Source: Tenodera sinensis
Taxonomy: Eukaryota; Arthropoda; Insecta; Mantodea; Mantidae
Assembly: GCA_030765045.1 (NCBI GenBank)
Contig: CM060962.1
Coordinates: 96,378,412-96,442,411, forward strand
DNA: 64,000 bases
Direction of reading: 5' to 3'
Below are positions 45,906-56,946 of this stretch, piece by piece. The notes under the pieces are model-generated. The model had not been told where the DNA came from and made no database searches. It saw only the letters and a list, made by a program, of their open reading frames with translations. Numbering within the stretch: the stretch's first letter is position 1; each line of letters starts with the position of its first letter. Position numbers and translations under genes: made by a program.

Positions 45906-47168
45906 GGATACTAAAAAATTGGGATGCCGCTCGCGGCTAACATAAAACGAAGGGCAGGGTCAAGCTACACCACACCACATGTCAGACGATACCTGCCTCA
46001 CAGACGCTCAAGGTCAGGTTGCCTCGCGCTAATATTTGTGAACGCGTGGCAACAATTGGAGCGGCAGAACAGAGGATTTGCCAGAACCTTCGTGAATCTT
46101 CTGGCTGCCGAGAAGTTAGAGAAAAAGGTGCATTTCATTTCCATAAAAATCTGGCTACGTCATCACCAACACAAGAGCTTGGGGAGCGCCTGAATGCCTG
46201 CGTGCGTGCGTCTGCGTGAGTGATTAAAGAAAGGCATGTGAGTGCAACCCATTTTTAGTTGTTAATTCGCGACTTGTTTGGAATGAAATATCGGTGGTAT
46301 TTTTATTTTGTATGATTTTCCTTTGGAGTAAAAATTATTTTCTATTCCATGGCATTCTCAATGAAATGCGTTCTTTGCAAACATATTCTTTTATAACACC
46401 AATGCAGTGCAGATGGGTATTGCAAAGCCTGTTTAGTGTTCTAGTAATTTATGAATTGAAATGAGGGTGTTTAATAGGCCATCTGTCAGGTAAAAATAGT
46501 GTTTCAGTTAGCAAAATTAGATGAGTGGTTATAGAGAATACCCACCTTACATACACACATCTACATCATACATATTTTCGCATCTATAATATTGGCACAA
46601 ATATGCAAAGTTTCAGTAAGGTTTCTTCGTGGCAGGGGCCTGCACTTGCTTTCCTTGTTAGATTGGAATAATTATGACCTACAATATGCCTTGAGAGATC
46701 TAAGGAAGCTGAAGTTATTCAGCGAAGGCACTATGTTAATGTTGAGGACAGGGACAGCACGAAAAGTGCAGTAACATTGGCAAAGGAAGGTAATCGAGTT
46801 AGTCAATGCTTCTTCTTCAAAGGAAGGAAGACAATACGTGAGTGTGTACGATCATGAGCAGAACATCTTGAAGCCGGTAACGCTGTTAGTTTGCATAAAC
46901 GGAAGTAGGGGATGGGGTTGTCTGCTTCAGTAAGCGCTATCGTCCCTTTGCTTCAGCATAAGCTACGAAATGTACGAGAAAATCCGATCCGATATGTTCT
47001 AGTTCGTGGTTCTCTTTGGATTTCTCAAAGGTTACCTATTACGTTTATATATTATAACTGAAAGTTCAGCAACGCATTCAGATGCCCACAATGCATTTCC
47101 CCGGACATTTTCGCCATATTGATTGACACCAAACATTATTAATTTGTAAAATCTTACTATTATATAGT
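45906..47168. other. Mostly unassigned; shares a short repeat with 29.1 kb
   Basis: 45,985-46,045 contains cagacgctcaaggtcaggtt, shared with 29,130-29,175. A short cgtgcgtgcgtctgcgtg tract lies at 46,200. Frames of 60-100 codons have no recognised domain. Confidence 0.4.
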
Positions 47169-47227
47169 GTTTGTGTGTGTGTGTGCGTGCGTGTGCGTGT
47201 GTGCGCGCGCGTGCGTGCGTGTGTGTC
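47169..47227. repeat. (GT)n/(GCGT)n microsatellite
   Basis: Alternating purine-pyrimidine tract, about 58 bp, mixing GT and GC steps. Such tracts can adopt Z-DNA. Confidence 0.95.
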
Positions 47228-47389
47228 ACTGTGGACAGCGTAGCTCAAAAACGAAAAGTCGTTCAAAAAACATTTCAAAACATTTAAGTTCAATATCCTT
47301 TAAGGATGCGACACGAAGACTTTGAGGAAAATTCCTCCACCCTAAACTACCCTTTATGTGAATTTTTTTTTTCGAAAATTATTCTCAAA

Positions 47390-47720
47390 CACGACTAACG
47401 ATTTTGATTAAAATACCATATGCTTAAGATACTTTTATGACAAATGAAATGTACCTGTATTTTGAATTTTCGGTCTATAGCCCATGCAGTCTTATTTACT
47501 CCGAATGAATTTTCCATAACTGGTAAACTGTAAGAGATAGACCAAGTCTTGCTGCACAAAAAATGTAGATCTGGCTAAAACACATAATTTATGTCCAAAT
47601 AATGTTTTGTAGAGTGAACCATTTCGGAGATATTCCTTCTTATTTGTGTGAGTTTTGGAATGTCAAATGGAATATCGTTAATAATTTTTATATGTTAGCC
47701 GTGGAAAGGGAACTCTCCTA
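47390..47720 (+). mobile_element. Element B/D3-related repeat
   Basis: Links two loose repeat groups. Its left part (gactaacgattttgattaaa) matches 33.3 kb. Its middle (gtaaactgtaagagatagac, then gctaaaacacataatttatg and gagtgaaccatttcggagat) matches the non-coding half of hAT-like element B at 34.7 kb (minus) and 62.3 kb (plus). No transposase coding text is present. Confidence 0.6.
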
Positions 47721-48278
47721 ATACACAAATATTTATACCACCAAAGAGAAATTCATTGTTTTTATGTTTAATTCAGATCTCATGGGGGACCATTGGGATT
47801 TCATCTATAAAAACAAAAATTCTGTTTCCACTGTTGTTGCATCAAACGCAAGTAATTACCAGTAAAAATAGGCATTTGCACTATTCTACCATCCTTTGTG
47901 CAGGCAATTTTAGTGTAGAATGTAATGTGGATCCTCCCACTAAGCGCGCTGCTACTTCTGTTGGTGCACAAACTTCAACAACTTGCTTACCGCAACATCG
48001 ATTTACTTGATTTTCCAACAAGTTTAAGGGGAATTTTTTTTTCCCTTATTTTATTCGTATTCACCCTTTCATATGATACTCATATCACGGAACTGCATAA
48101 ACAATAACGACCGCCATTTTGGCCGGTCCACCATATTGGATTTAGAATGACGTCACATAGCTAACCATGCATTATCATCCAAACTAAACGTGTATGCAAC
48201 ATTTCAGCTCAATCGGTTGAGAATAACTGCTTTAAAATCCTGTTGCAAAATTTGACCCGAACAAATGAACATTGCAAG
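47721..48278. other. Unassigned; possible dispersed-repeat phrases
   Basis: 48,190-48,260 (gcaacatttcagctcaatcg, then actgctttaaaatcctgttg) resembles text common in insect dispersed repeats, by recollection only. No second copy in this window. Confidence 0.35.
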
Positions 48279-48667
48279 CTAAATAAAAAGTTTTAAAATA
48301 GCTGGTATCTGCGATCCCGTTTCGTTACGGGGTGAAGAGCAACATCGAACTCCCGTCGTAACAAGACCGTTTCTTAATAAAGTTTCGTCACATAGGAATT
48401 GCATGCACTGTTCTTCATCGTGACAGAATGGTGCGAGATCGACTATGTTAAACAATCTCGCCAAAGCAATTGCGAAGTTTGTTTACTGAATGGCAGGAAC
48501 CGAACAGGATATTCATTTTCACAGTAAATAGTAAAGATTGCTTGCGCATAACACTGACATCTGATGAACGCCTGCACAGTTTTAATATCGCCTGCAATAT
48601 GTACGTCTAGAGCAATGGTGTAGAGCTTGGCAGCAAATGACTCTGCAACTATCGAGGTTAACTGCAC
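48279..48667 (-). pseudogene. Possible ISXO2/Merlin-like transposase N-terminal fragment
   Basis: Two overlapping minus-strand frames. The downstream one (48,464-48,279) starts MARLFNIVDLAPFCHDEEQC and continues QFLCDETLLRNGLV. This recalls the N-terminus of ISXO2/IS1595-type transposases of the eukaryotic Merlin group, where a Glu-Glu-Cys-type segment precedes a zinc-binding region; here the expected CxxC pairs are not intact. The upstream frame (48,667-48,443) has no motif I recognise. The resemblance is limited and the DDE core is absent. Confidence 0.3.
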
Positions 48668-49275
48668 TGCTATTCCAGAGCAACTTCGGCAGGTTCCGTC
48701 AGCGCTGGTTTAATCATGTCCGGTGTTGGATATCTCAATTTTATACTCAGGAATCCACATCATTTTATGCCATTTTGTATATTAATCCATTGTTCCATTT
48801 CAGTCATTATTTCGTAACCTTCTCACTCCTTGCCAATTTTCCGGCATTTACATTGGACGCATAAGGAATTTTATATTAGTGACATCACTTGAAAATAACA
48901 TTTCAAACATCAGAAATTTGATCATTCAACTGAGAAAGGGCAAAACGCATTCCTATACCGTGGCGAATCTGTAAAGTTTCTTATGGATAGGAGTAGCTAT
49001 TGTCAGGGGAGCAAGTATCATTGTAGTTATGAATTTATGTCCCAAACTAGGAATGAGACAGGTCAGTTTTCCCTTCTTTGCGTTAATGATTGTGAACAGT
49101 CAGATTGCTGTTACGTTTAATCTTATTTCGTGTCAGAGGCCGTAAAGTCCTGTTCATTCACTATACATTTTGAATCGCCCGTAAACTCAAAATAGATAAT
49201 GGTACCTACAGCTTTTTAAGACCTGTTTTAAATTTCTTTTCAGATTCTTCAAACAAGAACACGGAACAAATATAC
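48668..49275. other. No recognisable feature
   Basis: AT-rich with no recognised motif. Confidence 0.5.
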
Positions 49276-49816
49276 CGAGTGGAAGGTACTTCTTCGGCCA
49301 TACCTTAACCAGGGGTTCCACATGAGTAGCATATGTCCAATGCAGTTACTGTTGATGAAGAACCGTTTCTCAAAAAAGTCAAATATTTGGAATCTAGCTT
49401 CTTAACTAATGGATCAAAGATGCTATTACTTCAATAACTGTCGCGCAAACATTGTTTGAACAATGCTGTAATGCATTTCTACCTTAACTCGAAAGAATTT
49501 AGCCACAATTTAATGTTAATGTGACGTTGCCAAATCTCTTAAAATGAGCTTTGCATGATATTTTAACATTAAACTGTGACAATTCATTCGAATTAAGGTA
49601 GAAATGCAGTACAGCATTGCTCACAATATTTTCGTGACAGTGAAATAATAAATCATTTATATTCATTCATCAAGAAGCTAGATGGCTCCAAATATTTGAC
49701 ACAAATTATTTTTTTTTCAGCGAAACTGTTCTTTATTGACAATAATTGTATTGCACATATTTGTTACACCCATCATGTAGAATCCCTGGTATGGCCGAAG
49801 CAAGTATTCTTCCATC
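49276..49816. mobile_element. Foldback element FB, complete paired-arm copy
   Basis: Left arm 49,276-49,520 and right arm 49,561-49,816 are inverted copies around a 40-bp spacer. Matching pairs include tcttcggccatacc against ggtatggccgaagc, gcatttctaccttaa against ttaaggtagaaatgc, and cacaatttaatgttaa against ttaacattaaactgtg. The outer ends begin gagtggaagg and end in ccatcc. Arms differ by many point changes, so it is old. Single-arm relatives lie at 6.1, 18.7 and 63.97 kb. There is no coding capacity; movement would have needed a transposase in trans. Confidence 0.9.
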
Positions 49817-50870
49817 CTGTATGCATTTCTAAATTATCACATTCTTATACTCCTTATTCTTGTGTAGTAAATATAAATTAATTTATTACTCCCTGTAGAC
49901 TATTGTTAATGTATCAAATCACAGCATCTATTTCATTTTTTCTCATATAATGTTTAAAAAATAAATAATTTCATAAGCTATTTTTCAAAAAGGAACATTT
50001 AGTTCATCAGAATCCAAGCTCTGTCACCAATCAAGGTAGAAAGGCGGATACACAGTGCATTTCCAATCAAAGCCGCCATGTCCCATTACAGATATCTTTT
50101 TTGTTCTAGCCAACTGCGCATAAGTATCACAAACCAGCTCTTAAGCCTTCCGCAGATCAGTGCCAGGGCCTTGCCGATTCCTTGGTATTCAAGCAATTTT
50201 TTATTATGTAAGCAGCAACTCTCAGCCTGTCAATAACAGTCTCCAACCCAGACGGTCTTGTGAGAATCTCATTACTCGAAAAGTTGTCAACTTTCGCGGT
50301 ATAAGTATTAAAGATGAAGATGCCACGCAGCCAGCAAAAGAAATATATAATAGCTTTCTGCTCCATAATTTCACTACAATATCAGATGGAGGAAGAATTT
50401 CATTTCTTTCGCTACGGCAATTTCAGAATGAGGTCAAGAGCATATGTTCCACTTTTCGATCACTAATGTGCACTGTTTCGAAAAGTTTATCCAATACTGA
50501 ACGAAGCAGTATTGCAGAAGCGTACCACCCACTTTTTCTCCCATAGATAGTGCTATCGCTGCGAAAGTAATCATGAATGCTACGTTTACTATTCGTTAAA
50601 AAAACGTGTTCCACATTATGCTCCATCGAGTCTGTGAAGCCCAGCGCCTGTTAAACACATTGAGTACTGCAGCCGAAACCCTGGAAAACGCACGCCGCAT
50701 GAACTTAATCTCGAAGCCTTCCCCACAGACTGATCACCAAGGCTAGAATTTTCCATCATGGAATAGACATTCGTGGTATGTGTTTTAAATATACGTACAT
50801 GAATGTTTGATATGAGAAAAACTAATCGAACTATTGTAATTTCTGAAGTCTATGAATATATGGCACCGTC
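49817..50870. other. Unassigned
   Basis: A 128-codon plus-strand frame at 50,160-50,546 and overlapping minus-strand frames show no domain I recognise. No repeat partner was found in the window. Confidence 0.4.
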
Positions 50871-50881
50871 CTCCTGATAAA

Positions 50882-51413
50882 ACCGAACAAGATGGCTCCA
50901 CGGCAACGTGCGAGGCTCGCATTCGGGAAGTAGTGAGTTCGATACCCACGGCCTGCTTACATGACCCATGGGTGTTTTTCGGGGGTTTTCCTAGGTTGCC
51001 AGGCAAATGCTGGGCAGGTTACTTTAATCCCCTGAATTTCCTCTCCCTCCATTTCATTTCACTTCACTGCTCATGTCATTCATCCTGTCATCCGCTTGGT
51101 CTATTTCGGGGTAGAAAGCGTCAGCGAGAGTTCGGATGCAGCATTCTTTCAGTAGCTCCGTCCGCTGACACGAAAGCCGGGCTCCGGTTCGAGGCTCCAC
51201 TGAGGCCCTTGAGCCACGGAGAGGCCCCTGCAGGCGCTCTGCGCTAGCCGGCGGGGGACTGGTGTACTGGGTGGTGTAGGGGAGATTCAACCCTCTGTTG
51301 TGCCTTCGCTCCTGTGATCTCGCCTCACCCCGTCGGGGCACAGGCACAAAGATCTGAAGTCGAAGTTCCGAAGCCCCAAACCCACCTTTGCGTCTGCTCT
51401 ACACCTACTACTT
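50882..51413 (+). mobile_element. SINE family S4, complete copy with 11-bp target duplication
   Basis: The 11-bp sequence ctcctgataaa flanks a 532-bp insertion exactly (50,871-50,881 and 51,414-51,424). The head has agatggctccacggcaacg (A-box region) and agttcgatacccacgg (B box). The body has gtgtttttcgggggttttcc, ttgccaggcaaatgctgggc and tttcctctccctccatttca. It is long for a SINE. There is no poly-A tail; it ends cacctactactt. The 131-codon frame across it is incidental. Confidence 0.9.
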
Positions 51414-51424
51414 CTCCTGATAAA

Positions 51425-51724
51425 GCGTATTTTGTAATTAAATGGCCATATTCATCACATTGTTCATTATTTCAAGAAATGAACACTCCCTTTCTATGGC
51501 TTTCTTTTGAGTTGTTCCATCTCTCAGAATTACACGTGGCATTTTGTTTCCTTTAAAATTTTTAAAATCTAGCTTGCTCCAGTAATTTGTTTGAATTCAC
51601 AATATGGACTAATCAGTAAGTTCATGTAGCCTTATGTGGATATGGAACAACTAGTGTGCGTGCGCCTTGCGGCTTCTCAACGCAGCATCACATTCCAACC
51701 GACAAAATTACAAAAGCACCACAC
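51425..51724. other. No recognisable feature
   Basis: Unassigned sequence. Confidence 0.4.
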
Positions 51725-52140
51725 AATTACAGGACACTGAGCCGGATTGATTAATTAACAGCGGCCATCATACCGCGCCGGGTTGACTCTCACGAGTCAT
51801 GGTAAGCGGCACTTGACATCGCAGTTTAATATTTTATGGAGAAATCAAGTAATAAAAGTATACCTACATGGAAACGAAACAACTTGTTCCCCAGCTGAGT
51901 AATTAGGATCGGATTTCGGATTTGGCGTTAACAGTTGATACATAGCATTAAAATGAGCTAAGTTTTGGACTATACGGGAAATACATCTTATTAAACAATT
52001 TTCAGGTAGATTTGTAGCTTTCAAGGAGCAGTTTTGTGAATGTGTCAAATGAAAAAGGCGCGAAATGTATTTATTTTTCGTCTTTAAGCGTAAATAATTG
52101 CTGAACAAGAAACATTAAAATTATACGCATGTACAATGAA
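51725..52140 (+). repeat. Dispersed repeat D4, copy 1
   Basis: Shares with 59,165-59,465, same strand: tctcacgagtcatggtaagc versus ctgtcacgagtgatgttaag, then tttgtagctttcaaggagca versus attgcagctttaagggagaa, gtgtcaaatga versus acgtcaaatga, and tttcgtctttaagcgtaaat versus ctcgtcttcatttaaatgta, both followed by gctgaaca. No coding content. Confidence 0.6.
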
Positions 52141-53484
52141 ACCATGTATACAAATAACTTAAAGGTGATGGAACAAGCCTTGCCAAGAATAGTTTGGAGT
52201 CTTCATTGAAACTAAGAATAGTGGGTAGAGGAAGTCATGTGAGTGTAGCACCAGGCTTTCCTAAATGATGTGTGTTATACCCACAGTCCTTGTTCTTGCG
52301 TTTTGTCTTTAATGAACATATACTGGTCAAGTTCTGTGAGATACAGGGTAATCTAAAAATATTCAAACATCAAAACTTTTCTGTACGTAATCAAACCCAG
52401 TTTCATATTTCTTCTTAGCTCTTAGGGTTTTTAAAAGCAAGGCAAGGCGAATTTACAATAACAAACATCTCGTATGAGGTGATTGAGAGGGTGTTCGGGT
52501 GTATTCCAGGGCAGTAGCCTATTGTATTTAATTACCCAACATTTCAGAACTGAAGTATATTTTCTGGAAATAGCATGCGACTCTTTCCTCCATTGTTTTA
52601 AAAACCATAAGCTTTATTTTCAAGGATATGGGAAACAGAATTGCAGCCATGGAGAAATTGCTTCTTGTGTCACTTTTATGGCTCGCACTTCCGGGATATT
52701 ATAGTCGTTTTCACGCGTAACACAGTTGTTCCATTCAGACCACTCAATCTGTAACGCCTGCAATGGAACGCTTCTGGCTCAGTGATGTAGAACTGCCAGA
52801 ATCGGGTCCTTTTGCAGTTAAAGCTGCTGAGAACGCAATAAAATAAAATTGTCCTGGTAGTCCAATGATTTATAAGCTTTAGCGGCTAAATGCTCTGACA
52901 GCGTATTTCAGTAATCGATAGCGCTTTTAACAATTCAGGCTACTTTATTATTTGAATGGAGTACTAAACCATTAAATTCCAGATACTGACAAGTATCCTC
53001 CAAATCGTTTTAGACCTGACACCATGGGATGTTTTGTGGCAAGTATTTCAACAAAATTACTGTAGATCTACAAAATATATTTGATTAGTTGGTAAGCGGG
53101 AAACTATACAAAGTGAGTTCAAATTCATATAGAAGTGTTTTTAAACAAGTTTTGTATTTAAAATTTGATTAAGATCGCTAAAACAAAATTTATTTACATT
53201 CAGAATCTCAAACAGGCAATTGAATATTTTAAAACGAGCTAAATTCAGAATAAACCTAAGTATGTTGGTGTTATAAGTGCGTACTTCCACTTTTAAATTT
53301 CCTAAGATTCTAAAATGGTTACTACAACAAGAAGTACCAAATTATTTAAGTATTAACGTGTCATTAAAACAATAAGCTTTCTTTTAAGGTAGGCCCACAA
53401 TACTGGCTACAAAATATAACTGGAAGGCAGATTAGGGTGACCTGGTCCGTGATTTTAAGTTACTAGTCCAAGGAGCATACTGCC
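52141..53484. other. Mostly unassigned; one transposon-end-like phrase
   Basis: atacagggtaatctaaaaat at 52,343 resembles the tacagggt-type ends of D1. No opposite end was located. The rest is AT-rich. Confidence 0.4.
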
Positions 53485-54023
53485 TTGGCTCATGTCCCTT
53501 TTATACAAATTGCGGATAAACAAATATACCGAAACATACCAGGAAAGCGAAAAATGCTTTTAAAGTCCAAAAAGTCGTATGCAATTCATATTGCAAAATC
53601 ACTGATTTCAGTGGATCTTTTGAGTAGTTTAAATTTTATGAAGAGTAGCTCTTGTTGCTTAACCAATAAAACATCTGAGTTACACATGCCAAGTGCTATA
53701 AGCATAGTGGAAGAAGTATGTATACAAATTAAGGTAATGAAAGTTGAGTATGTTATAAAAATTGTGAACGACAAACTCTAGAATGTGTTAGAAGACACTT
53801 TTTCAATGTGTGCTGTGCGAGATATGTTGCGCAAAAAGTAACCGAGCCCTCCAGATCAAAAGGTGCAAGAATTATACAAATTCACATGCCCCTTATTACC
53901 TCTTGCGACGCCGAAAGGAGTTTCTTAGGATATAGCTTTTGTTTAAGTGAGAGGTGGAGAACGTTCACGTTCAATAAGCTCTGCGTTTACATTACTGTCC
54001 ACTGCAATGAACAGACTGTGTAG
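53485..54023 (+). pseudogene. hAT-like element C: transposase C-terminal half, broken
   Basis: Two frames give the end of a hAT transposase. The first (53,485-53,781) ends AISIVEEVCIQIKVMKVEY, matching the linker helices before the dimerisation region; a stop and frame change follow. The second (53,808-54,023) has MPLITSCDAERSFLGYSFCL, then SERWRTFTFNKLCVYITVHC. This is the 'TSCDVERSFS...L..RR..FT..NL......HCN' signature of a hAT subgroup common in insects and also seen near CGG-repeat-binding-protein-like genes. The typical Ser-Tyr and Asp-Arg-Arg residues are altered. The catalytic core upstream is missing. Confidence 0.82.
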
Positions 54024-54279
54024 TATTTACTTTACATACACTAAAATGTAGTGTTATATATCAAAATAACAACCAATACAGTCGTTATGTATAACATAGT
54101 ATTAGCATTCTTTTGATACAACTTATACGAGCGCTGCAGGCACGTACCCATTGTTTATATCTGGACTCACCCTCTCTCCTTCAACATAAACAGTCAACAG
54201 TAGAATGTAAGACAACCTCACAAAACCAGTGAAGCTGCTCCAACACCAATAAGAACGGATTTTAAGAAGTAACCATTAC
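54024..54279. other. No recognisable feature
   Basis: Unassigned sequence between two transposable-element fragments. Confidence 0.4.
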
Positions 54280-54560
54280 TCGGTGACGTGACCAAAGCGT
54301 TTGATCGTCTTATGGCCAAGTGTTGGGTAAACTAAGACAATATAGAAGAGATCCTTAAATAAAACTTATTTCAACCATTTAAATATTTTAAATATGCAGC
54401 AGATAGTATGCACATACTATAAATTTCTTTATCTGATGTTAAGTCTGCTATACCCCAGGGTTCAATACTGCGAACTTTATTTAAAATGGCTGAAATATCT
54501 AAACGACAATCCTAATTTTTCTATATTGCCGCTGATACTACCTTAAGCAAACTCCTTTTA
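54280..54560 (+). pseudogene. LINE reverse-transcriptase scrap (Jockey/CR1-like)
   Basis: Conceptual translation gives VTKAFDRLMAKCWVN (first catalytic Asp in an 'AFD' context), then after stops SDVKSAIPQGSIL, a standard reverse-transcriptase core phrase (VPQGSIL in most members), and finally FYIAADTTLS, a decayed 'FADDTTL' catalytic box where one Asp reads Ala. Spacing between these landmarks fits a compact Jockey/CR1-type core with small deletions. At least three stops lie within it. No other part of the element is recognised. Confidence 0.75.
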
Positions 54561-55380
54561 GTCATATAATGTTTCTCTATTACACGCTTAAGTTGTAGAA
54601 ATAGGTAGTATTTAAGTGATTTACGGAAAATAATCTGTTTCTTGGTAATAAAGTTAAACATTTACGTATGCCTGGCTGCCTGCATGTTGAATTGCCATCC
54701 ACAAGGGATGGAAGATCAGGGACTTCAAGGTAAAGAGGAAAGAAAATTCTTCGTCGATTTCATAAAAGGCCATGAGGCCTAATACGTAGAAGGCTGATAG
54801 TAGTATCTGAGGCACTTGGAACTAAATGTAACGATCAAAAGCGCAGTATACATGGTTTTAGTGAGAGAATTTACTATAATATAATATAGACCGCCCCAAT
54901 AGCAAGATTGGCAAAATATCAGCTCTGAATTCAAGCACGTGTAAAAATTTTAACTATGGAAGTAGTAATACATTTATGATATTTATAATGTGTGTTAAGC
55001 GTAATTGGTAAGTAAATTCTATAGAATAATTCCAGATTGTGATCCAATTATATGGGGCCTTCATTAAAAAGGTGTAAATTAATGAATAATTTTAATTGAA
55101 TTTAAATGAAATTTAGATATTGACGGATGGTTTAAAACCAGGGAAAGTTGTAAACTGAGTTTTAAAAATTACAATTCAAGTTTCAGTAGCACCCCAACTT
55201 TGAGATTTAGAATGATACCCATGGAATATCACGCTTATGTTGGAAAGGGCATTCACTTGTTGGTAAATCTTTGTTTTTGTTTTCTGTTGTCTTGCCATTT
55301 GATTACAGCTGAATAGAACAACAAAAACATATATTATCAAAAATGTGTGAGTGTTCGTTATTTTCAAATGGTGTATGCTC
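54561..55380. other. No recognisable feature
   Basis: AT-rich, no recognised motif. Confidence 0.5.
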
Positions 55381-55680
55381 TTCGAGAAAGAGAAAGAAAA
55401 AGGAGAAGGAGAGAAAGGAGAGAACGGAGAGAAAAAAGAGAAGGAAAGGACAGAGGAAGAAAGAAGGAAAGGACAGAGGAAGAAAGAAGGAAAGGACAGA
55501 GGAAGAAAGAAGGAAAGGAGAGAGAAAGTAAAAGGAAAGGAGAGAGAAAGAAAGAAGGAAAGGAGAGAGAAAGAAAGAAGGAAAGGAGAGAGAAGGAAAG
55601 AAGGAAAGGAGAGAGAAAGAAAGAAGGAAAGAAAGAGGAAGAAAGAAAGAAGTAAAGAGAGAGGAAGAGTGAGTGAGTAG
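55381..55680. repeat. A/G minisatellite, 23-bp unit, about 9 copies
   Basis: Units such as ggaaaggacagaggaagaa plus agaa repeat from 55,443 onward; earlier copies have gacagagg, later ones gagagaga. The array ends in gagtgagtgagtag, the (ACTC)-type tail of the LINE that starts at 55,681 on the minus strand. Lys/Arg/Glu-rich frames across it are artefacts. Confidence 0.93.
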
Positions 55681-56267
55681 TGGGGTTTACGGGCCCGTCG
55701 ACAACTAGGTCATTAGGGCCCGAAGTCCAAAATAAAAAGAATCAAAGAAATAAAACCTCACCCCTTTAAAGCTAAAAAGTGAAAGTTAAAATACCTAAAG
55801 ATGAACGTTAAAACCGCTAAAAACAGAGTTAAACAGGTAAAAAAGGAAAATTAAAAACCGATAAAAACTTATAGTACGAAAAACGTAAAGTGGTTACACT
55901 GTTAAAAAAGATAAAAACATCAGTAAAACATCCTAAAAGTCTATTTCCGCCAAATTTGCTTACCAAAATCGATACGCGCAACAAACCGCAGTACTGTATT
56001 TACAGCTACTGGGTCGTTGCCTAACACGGTGCACAGTGTCAGATCCAGGCCAAAGGACTGGCGCTCACTAGCATACCGCGGACAATCAGTAAGGACATGT
56101 GCAACGGAGAGTGGGACATTGCACGTCGCAGACAGACGGACTCCGGATCACCGCACAAAAGGTGTGCACGCGTGGCTCGAGTGTGGCCTATCCTCAGGCG
56201 GGTTAAAATCACCTCCTCACGCCTGGAATCCCTGCAAGATGTTTGGCAGGGTTGTACCGTGTCCTTG

Positions 56268-56268
<1 letters not shown>
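55681..56268 (-). pseudogene. LINE 3' end: C-terminal coding remnant plus 3' untranslated region
   Basis: Reading the minus strand from 56,255, the frame gives SRREEVILTRLRIGHTRATR and then HLLCGDPESVC. This is the 'RREEVVLTRLRIGHTRLTH..L......C' signature found near the C-terminus of I/R1/Loa-type LINEs, after the RNase H domain. The Cys/His knuckle that should follow is disrupted, and the frame stops near 56,039. The next ~350 bp are non-coding 3' region ending ctagttgtcgacgggcccgt and aaaccccac. The same end occurs at 8852-8892. Upstream the element is cut off abruptly at a GGAA array. Confidence 0.82.

Positions 56269-56946
<678 letters not shown>

Noticed and set aside
50160..50546. 128-codon frame as a host gene exon
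   Set aside because: No recognisable domain, and overlapping minus-strand frames of similar quality exist; insufficient evidence to call a gene.
55343..55680. Charged Lys/Arg/Glu frames of 60-110 codons
   Set aside because: They come from the 23-bp A/G minisatellite, which is open in all three plus-strand frames.
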